64,000 nucleotides of DNA, from assembly GCF_900090045.1 (NCBI RefSeq), contig NC_041787.1, positions 2,911,001 to 2,975,000 of the forward strand, given 5' to 3'. Positions 1-12,208 of this stretch are shown one piece after another (position 1 is the stretch's first letter; the number at the start of each line of letters is the position of its first letter). Origin of the DNA: Plasmodium malariae (lineage: Eukaryota; Apicomplexa; Aconoidasida; Haemosporida; Plasmodiidae). A program made the position numbers and the translations under genes. The notes under the pieces are model-generated. The model searched no databases and was not told the origin of the DNA. It was given only the letters and a program-made list of their open reading frames with translations.

Positions 1-697
1 TAAGTTAAACGTTCTATATATATTGTAAATCAAAACATAATATACGTGTATATGTGATAACTAAAAAATGTGTTAATTTTCACTGAAAAAAAAGTTGAAC
101 ACGTTATTGGTTACTTCATTAATTCTTACAAATACTGCATAGTTATAGCAATTTATATTTTACAGAATAAATAACATGTTTTTCAAAAGTATGAAATCCT
201 AAAAATTAAAATTAAAATTAGGTAAAATTATTATAATTAGAATTTATTATCGCAATATATTAAATATTTCAATAGATATATCTTCTATGCATTTTATCTT
301 TTAAATTAAATAAGTAACACGAAATATTTAAATAACATATATTTTTTTTTCATAATGAAAAATTTCCATAGAAACAGTTGTAATAACTAAACTATGTTAA
401 AAAATTAATTTACGCATTTTCAATATTTATGAATGAATTAAAATTATAGAATTTTATTTTTAAACATATTTCTTTATTTATACCATAAATATTAATAGTC
501 TTTAATATATTTTTAAAGGTATTATATTTTGGTCCGTATTGTATAATGTATTTTAGCTATAAGTATATTATTATATATGAAAAATTAATACATAAAATTT
601 GAAAAAATATATATAGTGAGATTTTATATTGAATGTAGAGTACATTATTATAAGTACAATTCTTTCCGTATATATTACAACTTTGGAAAACTACATC
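1..697. other. 5' flank of first fam-l-type gene, part of a segmental duplication
   Basis: No gene is seen here. The sequence matches, with scattered changes, the 5' flank of the last gene of the window from about position 61690: the same order of blocks such as AAAAAATGTGTTA, TTACTTCATT, CATAGTTATAG and the AATAAATAAC block recurs. It contains the conserved TTTTCAATATTTAT element at 417-430, 281 bases before the ATG. Confidence 0.7.
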
Positions 698-1661
698 ATG
701 GAACAAAAAATGTTGTACTTGTATATCAAAATATCAACGCTTATACTTTTACCTTGGATGTTTCACTTTTACAATAACGTGGTATGAATATATTATTCAA
801 AGAACTTTGTATTATTTATATTTTAACTGTTTATTTTTATAAGTGCTTTTTTTTAGGATGGAAATATTTTTCCACTTAAATAAGAAATATTTACGATTTT
901 CTTGTTTTTAGAGCTCGCTAAATAAATATTATAATGAAAAATGCAATCTTAGAAGAAAATTAAATACAAGAAATTATCGTTTATTAGAAGAAAATAAGCA
1001 GAATAAGGATACGTTTATTGTAAATTTTAAAGAAGTAATGCCACATAAAGGAGTGAAACAAAAAGGATGTTTATCTAATAATAAAAACAGGATAAACAGA
1101 AAACAGAAACAGTTATGTAGAAGTTCATTATATACTGAAAAGTACAGTAAAAATGTTGAGAAATATAAATGTTGTACACCTAAAACAAAAAAATATTGCG
1201 AATATGAAAAAAAAATATTTAAAAAACTTGATTATAAGGATTACGTTAAAAACATCAAGATAATTGATGATAAAGAATATAAAAAGTTATCTTGTAAAAA
1301 ACGAAGAATACGAATTACTTTACTTTTGTTATTTTTCTTAGTATTGATATTCCCCATATTAGACCTTTCATTAGAGAAATTGGAATGTGGTGGCTTGCTG
1401 GGATTACTAGGCTTGTTATACCCAACTAAAACAGAAGCTAGTTCTCCAGGAGGAATGATTGTACATGGAATAGATGGGCTTTTAATTAAATGGTTCAGCA
1501 TTAATGACTGGGGAGCATCAAAAGCTATATCTACATTAAACGTCTTGATTTATTGCATACCTTTCCTTATATTTATTGTCATATTTATATTAGGGATGAT
1601 TTACTACTACAAAAAAGTTATAAAATATGAAAATATCAAGTTCAAAAAAAAGATTAAATAA
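698..1661 (+). CDS. fam-l-type exported membrane protein, intact, 2 exons
   Basis: Exons 698-781 and 912-1661, giving 277 residues; the intron (782-911) has a GTATGA donor and a T-rich TTTTTAG acceptor, and the frame is open across the junction (phase 0). Exon 1 begins MEQKMLYLYIKIS and is a hydrophobic signal/anchor ending FHFYNNV. Exon 2 carries an export (PEXEL) motif RLLEE at residues 51-55, which fits the RxLxE consensus. A charged middle region with the family signature EYEKKIFKKLDYKDYV follows, then a membrane segment at about 163-180, a variable Leu/Gly-rich loop, a second segment at about 238-262 and a basic tail. The start is the first ATG and is preceded by ACATC as in its paralogues. 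By family it is expected to be exported into the host red cell; the molecular role is unknown. Published modelling suggested an RH5-like fold for these families, which nothing here tests. Confidence 0.88.
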
Positions 1662-4600
1662 GAATATGAGTTTTTCAGTGGAGATGAATTTATAGAATAG
1701 TAGTATTTTTAGTGATATACATATTAACCATAAAAATAACTATTTATATAATCTTAAATATACCGATGTTTTATTGGGATATAGTAAAAAAGCATGTTCT
1801 TAGTTATTTTGTTAATTTGAATTTTTTACTGTTTGAATAATTTCAATATTCATTTTATGGAACGACTTTGGCTTAATTTAATATGTTGTCTCGGCATATA
1901 CATTTTCGTGTTAAAATAGATTTCATGTATAATATATATATATTAGTGTTAAAATTAATATATAGTGTAATAATATATGTAATTATATAGGAATGTGGAA
2001 CTTTAAATTTGACTGAATATTTTTTTTCTTTTGATTAATTCTGAAATCATTATTTGTTTAGGTTATTTAAAAAAATGTATTATTATTGATAAATTAACAA
2101 TAGATAAGTTTTTTTTCTCTTTCAGTGAATGTATGAGAATACTTTGTATTAGAGTGATACGTATAAAAAATTGTTTTTTTACAAAAAATGAATATTAATA
2201 TGTATTCTATAAAATATGTTTTATAAGAAATATTTTATAAGAGGTACTAATTGTAAAAATATTTTTAACAGACTTGATTTTTTACATTACTTAATTGTGA
2301 AATTGTAAATATATAATAAGATAATGTAACTTTTATTTATTTATTAATTATAACTGCTCACAAGCTTGAGGATTATAAATCATTGACATTAAGTGAAGTT
2401 TCTAAATGAACTGTTATAATATTTTTGTTCCTAATTTTAGTGTTTACTTAATATTTCACAAATTACGTGAATATATATAATATTGAAAACTTGTATTTAA
2501 ATAATATATATACATTATTTATTTTGTACATCATTAAAAGATTAAATTAATGGACAATAATTAAGAAGTTATTATTATATAATTTGTTACATTTCTTTCA
2601 AAATATCTTTTGTTTGGGATTAAATAATGAAAAGTTTATATGCCATTGCATAATATGATATGTGCTATTATATTAGAATTTAAATAATAATTACATTAGA
2701 TATAACGAAATAGATTCATATTATACAAAATATTAGGAATACATTTTATTATGCGTTATTTTATGCTACATAAACAATTTAATATTAATGTCTCAAAATA
2801 TTATTTTAACGTATTCTTTATACATTTAATATATTACATATTTTATTTATATTAAAAATATAGGAAAAAACAAGAGCATACATAACGAATATATATAAAT
2901 TGTGACAGAAAAATATATATATTCATTTTGAGAATAAATGTTAAAAATTAAATTGAATAAATGTTAAGCACTGATAGGAAAAGAGTTATGTATTACGAAA
3001 AAACTATATATAATTGTATAAATTTTAAATTAGATATATAAAAATTATATCAAAAATAGAAATGGAATTACAAAAAATATATACATTATTGTTTAAGTTA
3101 TAATAAATTTCGTTTTAGAATATAATTAAACTCTAATATTTCATAATAATAGTACAGAGTAAATTAACATAAAACCATATAATCAATATGTGAAATGTAA
3201 AGTGATAATCTAAAAATACATAAATATAAAGATATATTTAATAATTAATACTTTAAAAGTTACACTAATTTATATATAGAGAAAATTAAATATTAAATTA
3301 AAATATGTACACTAATGGATGTAATTTATACACAAAACAAGATTTCCCTATTATTATTAACGAAAATTTTTTAAATGGATTATTTATATATTTATAGTAT
3401 AAAGGTACTGGTCATATAATTCTTATTATATTTTAAAATATATATAAAGAAAAATTTGCTCAAAAAAATTGAATTCCTTAAAAAAAAATATATAAATACA
3501 TTTAATGATAATTTAACATAATACTATAATCATTACATTTAAGAAACACATTGTGATATATATACATAATTAAATTAGTTTTTAAATATGAACTGTTTAT
3601 ATATTCATATCTTTATTATATTTACTTATATTATATTATCTTATTAATAACGTGGAAATTAACTAATAGTAAAAACCTTTGTATTGTCATAAATTATAAT
3701 TAGATGTAAATATATATTTTTCTCATATATTCGTAATTTCAATTTAAAAAATTTAAATTTTAAAAAGCAGGTATTTTTAAAGTATATTTTATTTTTTTTT
3801 ACTTTATATAAAATATAAGTTTTGTTTTTGAGGTAGAATTCATTATGTTCATAAAAAATTTATTAAAATTAAGTAATAAAAAAAAAGTTATTACATATAA
3901 TTATTCTTATGAATAGGTAATATATATTTTTATTCTATATTCTATCGTGTAATAATATCTTTAAACAAAAGCTAAAAGGATACTGAAATAATAGCTGTTA
4001 TTAGTAGTGTGTGTATTTTCTAAATAATTTAATAAAATAAATGAAAAATAATTATAAGATCTCATAATGGAAAAATTTAAATACTTAAATATAAATGTTA
4101 CTTTTGAATAACAAAAAAAAAAAGAAGAAGAACATTAGAAATATTAAATAATGATAATATTGATATACGAATATAAGTATTTATTTGTTGTATGATAAAT
4201 ATTTATTATAAAATAAAAGAACATAAATTTGAATAAAATATCTAATAAATTTAAATATAGGTATTATTTTATATTCGTATAATTTATATCATTAGAAATT
4301 TGATTTCTGAAATATAATATTCACATAATCTAACAAAATATGCTTTGTAATAAACAATATGTTAATATAAATTAGTAGTATGGAAATGCAAAGATCTCTA
4401 AAATACTTAATGTATTAACAATTAAATCAGAGTGTTCCTTTTAAATTTATTTAATCCATTTCATACTATATATATTATGTAAAAATATATTTGTTTGAAA
4501 AACGTAATATATATCAACTTTAAATTATTTTGTTTTTATCATTCTGTATTTTAAGTAAATATAAGTTAAAAAAGGTACATACGTATATTTTAAATAAAAT

Positions 4601-6059
4601 AAAATATAATATTAAACTATATAACTTTTACAAATTACATGTTATGGCTTAGTAGGTTTTTTACAAAAATTTATGTTGATACTAATTTTATTATTTGTCA
4701 CATTTCATTATATTAAACAGAACTATATGATTAAGTAATTAGTTACATTATATTCGTGTTATAATACATCTATGAGTAAAAATATTATAGTATAAGTAAT
4801 GTATTTTATTTGTTAATATACGCTACATACGTAAAGAGTAAAATAATTGGTCAATGGAGATATAAATTAAACAACCAAGAAATAATTTTTTATATTTTTC
4901 TTAAGTATATTTAATAAAATTCTGAATTTTCTTTATTTTGAAAAAACAAAGAATTTTCCTCTTATACTTATGGCATATTTAACTATATTTTTATTTGAAA
5001 TATAATATGAAATTCAAAAATATTTAACATATTTTTAATTCAATCTAAACACTTACATTTTTAATATTAAATCATATTTATAAGTTAAATGAAAGTGCTC
5101 TATTGAACTTACATATTATAAAAATTAATACTACTAATACTAAAATATTATGCCTTTTTTATTTTAATAGATTAGAATATATTTTACTCACTATTCTAAT
5201 TTTTATAATATAAATGTTAGAATCACTCTGAAGTTATAAAATTAAGCTAAAATTATTTTTTTTTTACTTAATAATTTGAATTCAATTTTTATAACAAAAT
5301 ATTTATATTGTATTAAAATCTACACTAATATATGATTGATGCATATATATATATTTTATTAATAGATATATTATTTAATCACACGGTTATAAATATATAA
5401 TATTGTAAAAAAAACTTAAAAGTAAAATAATTGGATAACACGTGTAACGTATATAATATAGATAAAAGAAAGAGGTGGAAATGCACGGAGGAATCTCTCT
5501 TTAGCATTTTTTGTAAAAATAGGATAAAAAAATTATAGATTACTACAGTAATAATTTCATGTTATTATTATAACTACATATTGTATAAGATATTATACTG
5601 AATTGTTCTTTACATTTATTTTCCTAATACATAATAAAAAAATAGGATCAGTTTAACTATTATTATATATTAGGTATTTTATTCGAAATATCGTAAATAT
5701 AAAAAAAAATAATTTTATTATTATTCTTATTCTAAATAACTAATATTTCAGTAAAGTACTTAAAATAAATATATTATAAAAAATAAGATCTCACTATAGT
5801 TAATGTACTATTTAAGTATTTATATTAATAGTAATTTATTCGTTAAAATATAGATTATAGATGCTAATGTAAAAATCATATAAATATAAATCTTCATATA
5901 TTTAAAGTGAGAATGCTTCTTTTTTTTTTCAATTATATATAAATAAAAAGAATTAAAAATGTTATATTCTTGTAATAAATTTATAATTAAATTTTCTATA
6001 TGTTTGAACAAATAATATAAAAGGTGATATATATATTTTATATAAAATATGAGAGGTTA
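1662..6059. other. intergenic AT-rich stretch
   Basis: The first 600 bases or so are the 3' flank of the preceding gene and match the region after 63347 (blocks GTAAAAAAGCATGTTCTTAG and TTTGTTAATTTGAATTTTT are nearly identical there). Beyond that I see only A/T-rich sequence without a convincing reading frame, splice structure or RNA gene. A small GC-richer patch lies near 5474-5516 and is listed separately. Confidence 0.6.
5474..5516. other. GC-richer intergenic patch, possible ncRNA remnant
   Basis: In a background with very few G or C, this patch reads GGTGGAAATG, then GGAATCTCTCTTTAGC, and ends in a run of six T, the form of an RNA polymerase III terminator. A similar patch (GGTGGAATG, then TTCTCTCTTTTAGC) lies at 35765-35794. 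I could not fold either into a tRNA and find no B box. This is sequence resemblance only. Confidence 0.2.
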
Positions 6060-6832
6060 TATGGAGGAATATTTCAATGTCTTATAGTTCATATATTAAC
6101 ATTTATCAAAATTTTTAAGGATTCTCGTTATAATTAAATTATACTTATTAATTATATAATAATCAATACAAATTATACGAATGTTATATTGCATATATAA
6201 TTTCACAATAATATCCTACTTAATTTTAAAAAAAATTTTGTACATTATTCCTATAATTATTTCATCTTCTTTTTTTCTATTTTGCTTCTCAGGGAAAAAG
6301 AGTATGTATCCATGATAAAATATTTAAAGGTAATGTTGATGTTGAACGTGAATATAGAGTATTTAATGAGTCATCTATATTTCTAGAACCACTAGAGAAT
6401 ATTGATATTTATTTATATAAAGTTGTCTGCATGCTTGTTTATAATTATAAAAAAGTAAATATATCACAGTATGTATGTGATGAAGATTTATGTGAATATG
6501 TGTATAACTGGTTAAAGATGGAAAAAGAAAAATATTTATCACACATATCTAAACTTGTGAATGACACATTATGCAATGAATATATCTAGAATTTGTGGAT
6601 TAAATTAAAAGACGGAAAAGATCAAAATGGTTCGTGTAAAAGATGTACACTTACCAATAAATTTATACGTTCACCTGAACTGGACTCTTCTTTACCTGAA
6701 TTGGAGGTATCTTTACGTGAATTGAATTTATACTCACCTGAATTGAAGACTTCTATAATAATTGGTTTTACAGTTATAAGAAGTTTTCTAATTATTACTT
6801 TCCTTTTATATAAAGTATTATACGAATTATAA
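6060..6832 (+). pseudogene. pir: PIR-like gene with one in-frame stop
   Basis: The main exon starts at 6293 after a pyrimidine-rich TTTGCTTCTCAG acceptor and stays open to 6832 except for a TAG at 6587-6589. The first part has the PIR pattern of spaced cysteines: CMLVYNYKK, then CDEDLCEYVYNWLKMEKEKY. After the stop come CKRC, four 7-residue repeats of the type SPELxxS, a membrane segment (IIIGFTVIRSFLIITFLLYK) and the stop. The TM followed by LYK is typical of PIR proteins just before their cytoplasmic exon. A tiny first exon (ATGGAGGAATATTTCAAT at 6060-6077, followed by GTCTTA) is possible but weak. A short open stretch after TTTTGTTTTAG near 7345 could be the remains of the last exon. The shortness of the ectodomain and the internal stop argue for a truncated pseudogene. 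PIR proteins are variant antigens of infected cells. Alternative: a short exon of another cysteine-containing surface family. Confidence 0.55.
6671..6754 (+). repeat. four tandem 21-bp units encoding a 7-residue repeat
   Basis: Four in-register units of 21 bp encode SPELDSS, LPELEVS, LRELNLY and SPELKTS. The EL pair is invariant at positions 3-4 and the whole tract lies between the cysteine region and the membrane segment of the PIR-like reading frame. The repeat keeps the reading frame, so it probably arose while the gene was coding. Confidence 0.8.
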
Positions 6833-9800
6833 TTAAAAATGATTAATAATTCAGAACAAAAATTGAAAATAATTTTCTACAAAATATTGCTATGTAGACA
6901 CTTATTATATTTAATTCTTATTTGTTTTGTATAATAGTTTAAATACATTGAACTCTGGATTAGCAGTTGTATAAGTAAAAAAAAAAATAATAATACAGAA
7001 CATTTTTCCAGAAGAATTTTGTGAATCCATAGAAAGATCCTGTGAAGATGAAAATTTACATATATAAAACGGAAGAATTGCGATAAGTTATCATTCTAAA
7101 GGAAATTCGTAATTTACATGTAATGCTGGATTGGTGCTTTATTTGCATACTTATCTGAGGAATGAAAATGTTAATTCTTGTAATATTCTATTATACAATA
7201 TAAAGAACAATAAATAATATAAAGAGAATATAATTAACGCACAGAAGTATTGCAAAAATAACATTTTCCGCTTATTAATATAAGTCATTGATGTTAACAC
7301 TATTTTGAGAGTGATCAATAAGAAAATTTTTTATTTTGTTTTAGACAGCGAGAACATATATGATGAATACATAATATTTTATTTAATAAAATATTTAATT
7401 TCCCTACCAAATATTATTAGATATAACTATATTGATTCTATTATTCCCTATAACATATAACTAAAAAGTTTATGTGCTCATTATACTAAGTTTAATATAC
7501 AGGAAACAGTATATTTTATATTACAAGATACTTGTTATTGTGATTTTTATGATTTTAGTATCTTTTTATTAAATATCTAAATAAAAAACCATAACATATA
7601 TTAAATAATATTAATAGAGAATTTTATAATATTTTTTCTAAAATAATTTCAAATAAATAGAAATAAGGCATAATTAAAAATCTATTATATTTTACGCTTT
7701 ATGACAATATATTTGGAAATGTAATTACGTTAAATATTTATATAATATATATAATGATATGAAGATATATAAATAACATGAATTTTATTTTTTATTAATA
7801 AAATAATTATTATAATGAATTATAATATCATATTCTTCATTTCTGTGTATGTATATTTTTCTTATATTTCCTGTCCATATAATGGCTGTATCAATAAATA
7901 ATAATATTTATATTAAGAAAGTACGAATATGATAATTAATAATTCTAATAAATATTTATAAATACACTACTGGAATAAAAATACTACTATTATTCTTCAT
8001 ATTATAGATTATACATACAACATAATAGTATTGTTATGTTTTAATTATCTTAATAGTTTTTAAAATTATTATTATATATATTTTTATATAATCATAAAGG
8101 AAAATAATATTTTTACTAATACATTTGTATGGAATACATTTTCATTTATTTCATATATATACATATGTCACATATTTATATATATATATATTTAAAAGGA
8201 CGATATATATGAAAGAGTTAAAAGAAAATACATAGAAAAAATATATATATAATGATAAATTATTATGTAAAACATCTGTTTTAATATACCTTTACTAATT
8301 ATGAATGAGGTATTAGTTTTTGTTTTATATATGCAATTTATAAAAAGAACCTATATATGTATAATACATGAATTAATTTATGAATTATATTATTAATGTT
8401 CACAGTTCATTATTAATAATTCGGTTAATGCTTATATTACTTTATTTTTTATATGTAGTGAGCCCTCATAAGAAAACATAAACTATATATTCCACATAAT
8501 AAAATAAACATTACTCCAATAGTAAAAATATTTAATTCAGTGTTATTATAGAATATGATATATGAATATAACTTATTATAATTAATTTAATTTTCTATCT
8601 AGAAAGAATGATGCCCCAAAATTAAATATTACTTTATTTAAAATAAAATATTTCAAATGAGATAAATTGTTATATAGGAGAGAATTAGCAAAAAAAAAAA
8701 AAAATAAAATAAGAAAATAATTTATGCAAAAATTTTTATATATTTTGCATACATATAAAGAAAAAAATAAGTGTGTATGAAAAAAAGGATAAGTTTCCTT
8801 GAACAACATGAAATTCATAGAAATGACCATGTTTCATTGAGTATATAATATAAAAAATATATTTTACTGCATATTTGGAAATAAAAATAATTTTAGAAAA
8901 GTTTCTGCATAAAAATGAAAATCAATAATATTATTAAAAAAAGAGGAATACATTAAATCACAAATATATCATATAATTTATAGAAAACTAGAACACATAA
9001 TAGAACAAATGAGGAACAAATAACAATGTAGTATATACCTTTTTTCCTAATATATATCACAGTTTTTTATAATTTTATAGATATTATATTAATATAAGTG
9101 AAGTTTTCATCTTCAAAAGAAAAAAAATATATATTAATTGTAATGTAAACTGGTATTTACGTAATCATATACTATTAACAGAAGATATAAATTTAATTTT
9201 GTATGCATAATTCTATAACTTGTAAATGCTCAAGACTTTTTAACAGATTTTGTTTAAAATAAAATATAATTGGTGTTATTATTGTTAAAAAATCTAAAAA
9301 ATTTATTATTCTAAAAATTCAGTATAAAAAATTAGATCTTTCAGATTTAAAATAAAAGAATTTCATATATGATATGCAGAAGTATATTACGTATTATGCA
9401 TCGAATATATAGAACGTGGTAATTTTAAATATATATTTAAAATAGTATTATTTTAAAGAAATACATAAAATAATGGAACAAATATTTTTAGAAAGTATTA
9501 TAAAAGCGTACTCTATAGTTATTTTATTATTTCTAATATTGCTTTAAGGAAGGTAAAATCTATTTAGAAGGAACATAAAAGTGTTTATAATAATATAAAT
9601 GCTTTTTTTTTCTTTCTTTCATTCATTTTTTTTTTTTCTTAATATTGTATATTATAATATTTTAATATATATATCTTTTTACGTAAATAATATTCATACG
9701 TATATAAAAGGTTATTGTGCTTGGGAGTGACATATCGGTAGGGCATGGTTAACATCTGTTAGTTAAATATTTATTTCTAGAAGTAATTCTGTGTAATATG

Positions 9801-10651
9801 TTAATAATATTTAGTATTTTAATTATTCGTCAATAGGAAAAAGAATACATATATTTACTGATCAAGCATTCTACTTTTGTCATTTTTGATTAAATTTATT
9901 TTATAACAATTTATTGAATTTATATGATATAATAAAATGATAAAAATTTAAATTATTCAGTAAGTAGGCAGTCAAATTATTGAACTAATTTTTTTCTGAT
10001 AATAATACATTTATTACCAGAATTTATACTTCTTAATTTATTATAATTTATTAACAATTTTTCTAAATATAAATATGTAATTGAAAAAAAAAAAGAAAAA
10101 AATTAAGTTTAATATATAAAAACTTTTCATTTACAATTAATAAGAGTAAGGCTTCATTAAATAATATTATTTTAAAATATTATTATACCAAAAAATTATA
10201 ATTAAAAATTATTTATGTTTAAAATATATATATTATATAATTTTGATGATATGATATAAATTCTACTTTTTAATTATTTTATAGACAATAAAAGCATAAA
10301 AATGTTATTAATAATATATCATAGATAGGTGTACAGAACAGTTTTTCATTCATTTATAATTATATTTGTTATATTAATATTATAATTAATATTTTTTACA
10401 ATAATAACATGTTTTCAAATTATATTTTTAAAATTAAATTTATTAATAAAAAAAAAAGTCAAAATTATTTGTTATCCCCTTAATATAGAGAATAATAGAT
10501 TACCTGTATTCTATAAATTCTATATTCTATATAAAGTCAATATATAAAAATATTAATATATTTTATATTTTATTATTATATTTTTTTTTTTTCTAAAAAA
10601 GGCTTGATAAATAAATTACTTCGTTTCTATATTAAACAGTTAAATTATTTA
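6833..10651. other. intergenic AT-rich stretch
   Basis: No supportable gene. A 24-codon hydrophobic ORF starting MEQIFLESI at 9473 recalls the first exons of the exported families, but it ends in a TAA and has no matching second exon, so it is not called. A GC-richer patch at about 9715-9765 has no recognisable RNA structure. The minus-strand ORF at 8582-8830 is Phe/Leu/Tyr-rich, as chance ORFs in such DNA are. Confidence 0.5.
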
Positions 10652-10665
10652 TTTTGAATATTTAT
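10652..10665 (+). promoter_or_regulatory. conserved TTTTGAATATTTAT element 288 bp before a start codon
   Basis: The same element, with few changes, stands at 417 (281 bp before ATG 698), 17646 (280 bp before 17926), 38165 (289 bp before 38454), 46690 (277 bp before the former start at 46967), 50638 (302 bp before 50940) and 62118 (282 bp before 62400). It is followed in most copies by TTATTTTAATGAAA or a close variant and a T-rich stretch. The fixed spacing over otherwise drifting DNA suggests a promoter element; shared descent alone is the alternative. Confidence 0.5.
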
Positions 10666-10939
10666 GAAAAAAGTTAAATTATTTCATTTTAATGAAAAGT
10701 AGTTTATTAAAAATAATATTAAGATAAAAATTTCATAATATACTCTTACTGTTTTTGTTCTTTGTTTATTTTGTAATACTCAACACGGTTATATACATTT
10801 TACGTTGTTTTTATGGAAAAATTAAATAAGACAATGAAAGTTAATATAATAAATTTATAATGGTTTATCATTAGAAGAACATTATACTATTACTAATTTA
10901 TTTCTTAATATATATATTACAATATTGAATATATATATC

Positions 10940-11898
10940 ATGGAACAAAAATTTAGTTTACTTTTATTTATTAAAATTTGTACCTCTATTATTTTAAGTT
11001 GGATATGTAATTTTTACCATGCTATGGTATGATAATATTTTTTACTTATGCCTGCATTACTTATATTTTTATGTTTATTTTCCTTTAGTATTATTTTTAA
11101 CTTAATATCTAATATCTATATATATATAACATATTTATTTTATGTTTTTAGAGTACGTTTAATAAATATATGGATGTAATCTACAATATACGAGAACACA
11201 AAAATACAAGAACTTATCGATTACTAGCAGAATGTAAACAGGATCATGTTTCACATATTACAGGTTTAAAACAACTTATACCAAATAACAAATATATGGA
11301 AAATAAAAAAATATGTTATAACGAAAAAAAAAACAAAAGAAAATATGAAAAATTAGATGAAAGTTCACTAATTAACGCAGGATATCATAATCAATCTAAG
11401 AAAAATAAGTTATATATATTTGAAACAAAAACATATTCTCATCTTGAAAAAAAAATATTCAAAGAACTAGATTATTTGGATTTTCTTAAAGACAACAAGA
11501 CAATTAGTGACAGAGTCTACAAAAAAACTATATTTGAAAAACACAAATTACGAGTTTTTATACCTGTGACATTGCTTTTGTTGTTTTCAACATATTTTAT
11601 ATTAGATTTATTCTTTAATTGTGGACTTAAAAGCGCATTGTTTAAATTATTGAAACATTTCTTAGGTAGAGCACCGCTGGATCATTTATACACTTATTTG
11701 AAAAATAATGTAGGTTCATTTTTCAGTATTACAATAAATGAAGGAATTAAGGCTAAAGTTTTACATATAACACCGTTTTTTTATTTTGTAATATACTTTA
11801 CATTATTCTTCATATTGGGTATAACATTAATATTAGGAGTTATTTATTACCATAAGAAAGTTAAAAAATATCAAAAAATTAAATACCAAAAAAGATAA
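10940..11898 (+). CDS. fam-l-type exported membrane protein, intact, 2 exons
   Basis: Exons 10940-11026 and 11152-11898 (intron 125 bases, GTATGA donor, TTTTTAG acceptor), 277 residues. Exon 1 reads MEQKFSLLLFIKICTSIILS and is a hydrophobic signal ending CNFYHAM. The export motif RLLAE is at residues 52-56 and fits RxLxE. The family core YSHLEKKIFKELDYLDFL lies around residues 125-142, followed by the TISDRVYKK block, membrane segment 1 at about 164-184 and segment 2 at about 238-262, and a short Lys-rich tail HKKVKKYQKIKYQKR. The loop between the two membrane segments is the variable part and here contains no obvious repeat. It stands 3.6 kb before a dead fam-m-type gene on the same strand. 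No lesion is seen. Function unknown; predicted to pass into the host cell and sit in a membrane with the loop exposed. Confidence 0.9.
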
Positions 11899-12160
11899 AT
11901 ATTATAGTACGAAATACGATTTTTTTTGTAATAAACTCTTTGATATAAAGTTATAAATGTAATACTTTTAATTATATACATATTAGAAATACTTATAATT
12001 GCTTAGATTTTAGAAATGAACTTATATATGTGGTATTTTTGACTTAAGACAAAATACATTTACATAGGATTTTTTTTGTTTACGAATATTTTAGTGTGTT
12101 TCAATTTGTATTATTTGTTATTTACTAAATATTATATTTTTGTATTTAAACAAATTTTTA

Positions 12161-12208
<48 letters not shown>

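Noticed and set aside
1241..1501. Minus-strand 86-codon ORF
   Set aside because: It is the antisense shadow of the intact fam-l-type gene; the same kind of shadow occurs at 18502-18753, 38662-38850, 51190-51627 and 62945-63229.
5820..6011. Minus-strand 63-codon ORF
   Set aside because: Ile/Lys/Tyr-rich composition expected by chance in DNA of this base content; no motif.
8582..8830. Minus-strand 82-codon ORF
   Set aside because: Phe/Tyr/Leu-rich with a poly-F run from an A-tract; no export motif, exon structure or family signature.
9473..9547. MEQI... 24-codon hydrophobic ORF as a first exon
   Set aside because: Opening resembles the exported first exons but it ends in TAA and no second exon with an export motif follows.
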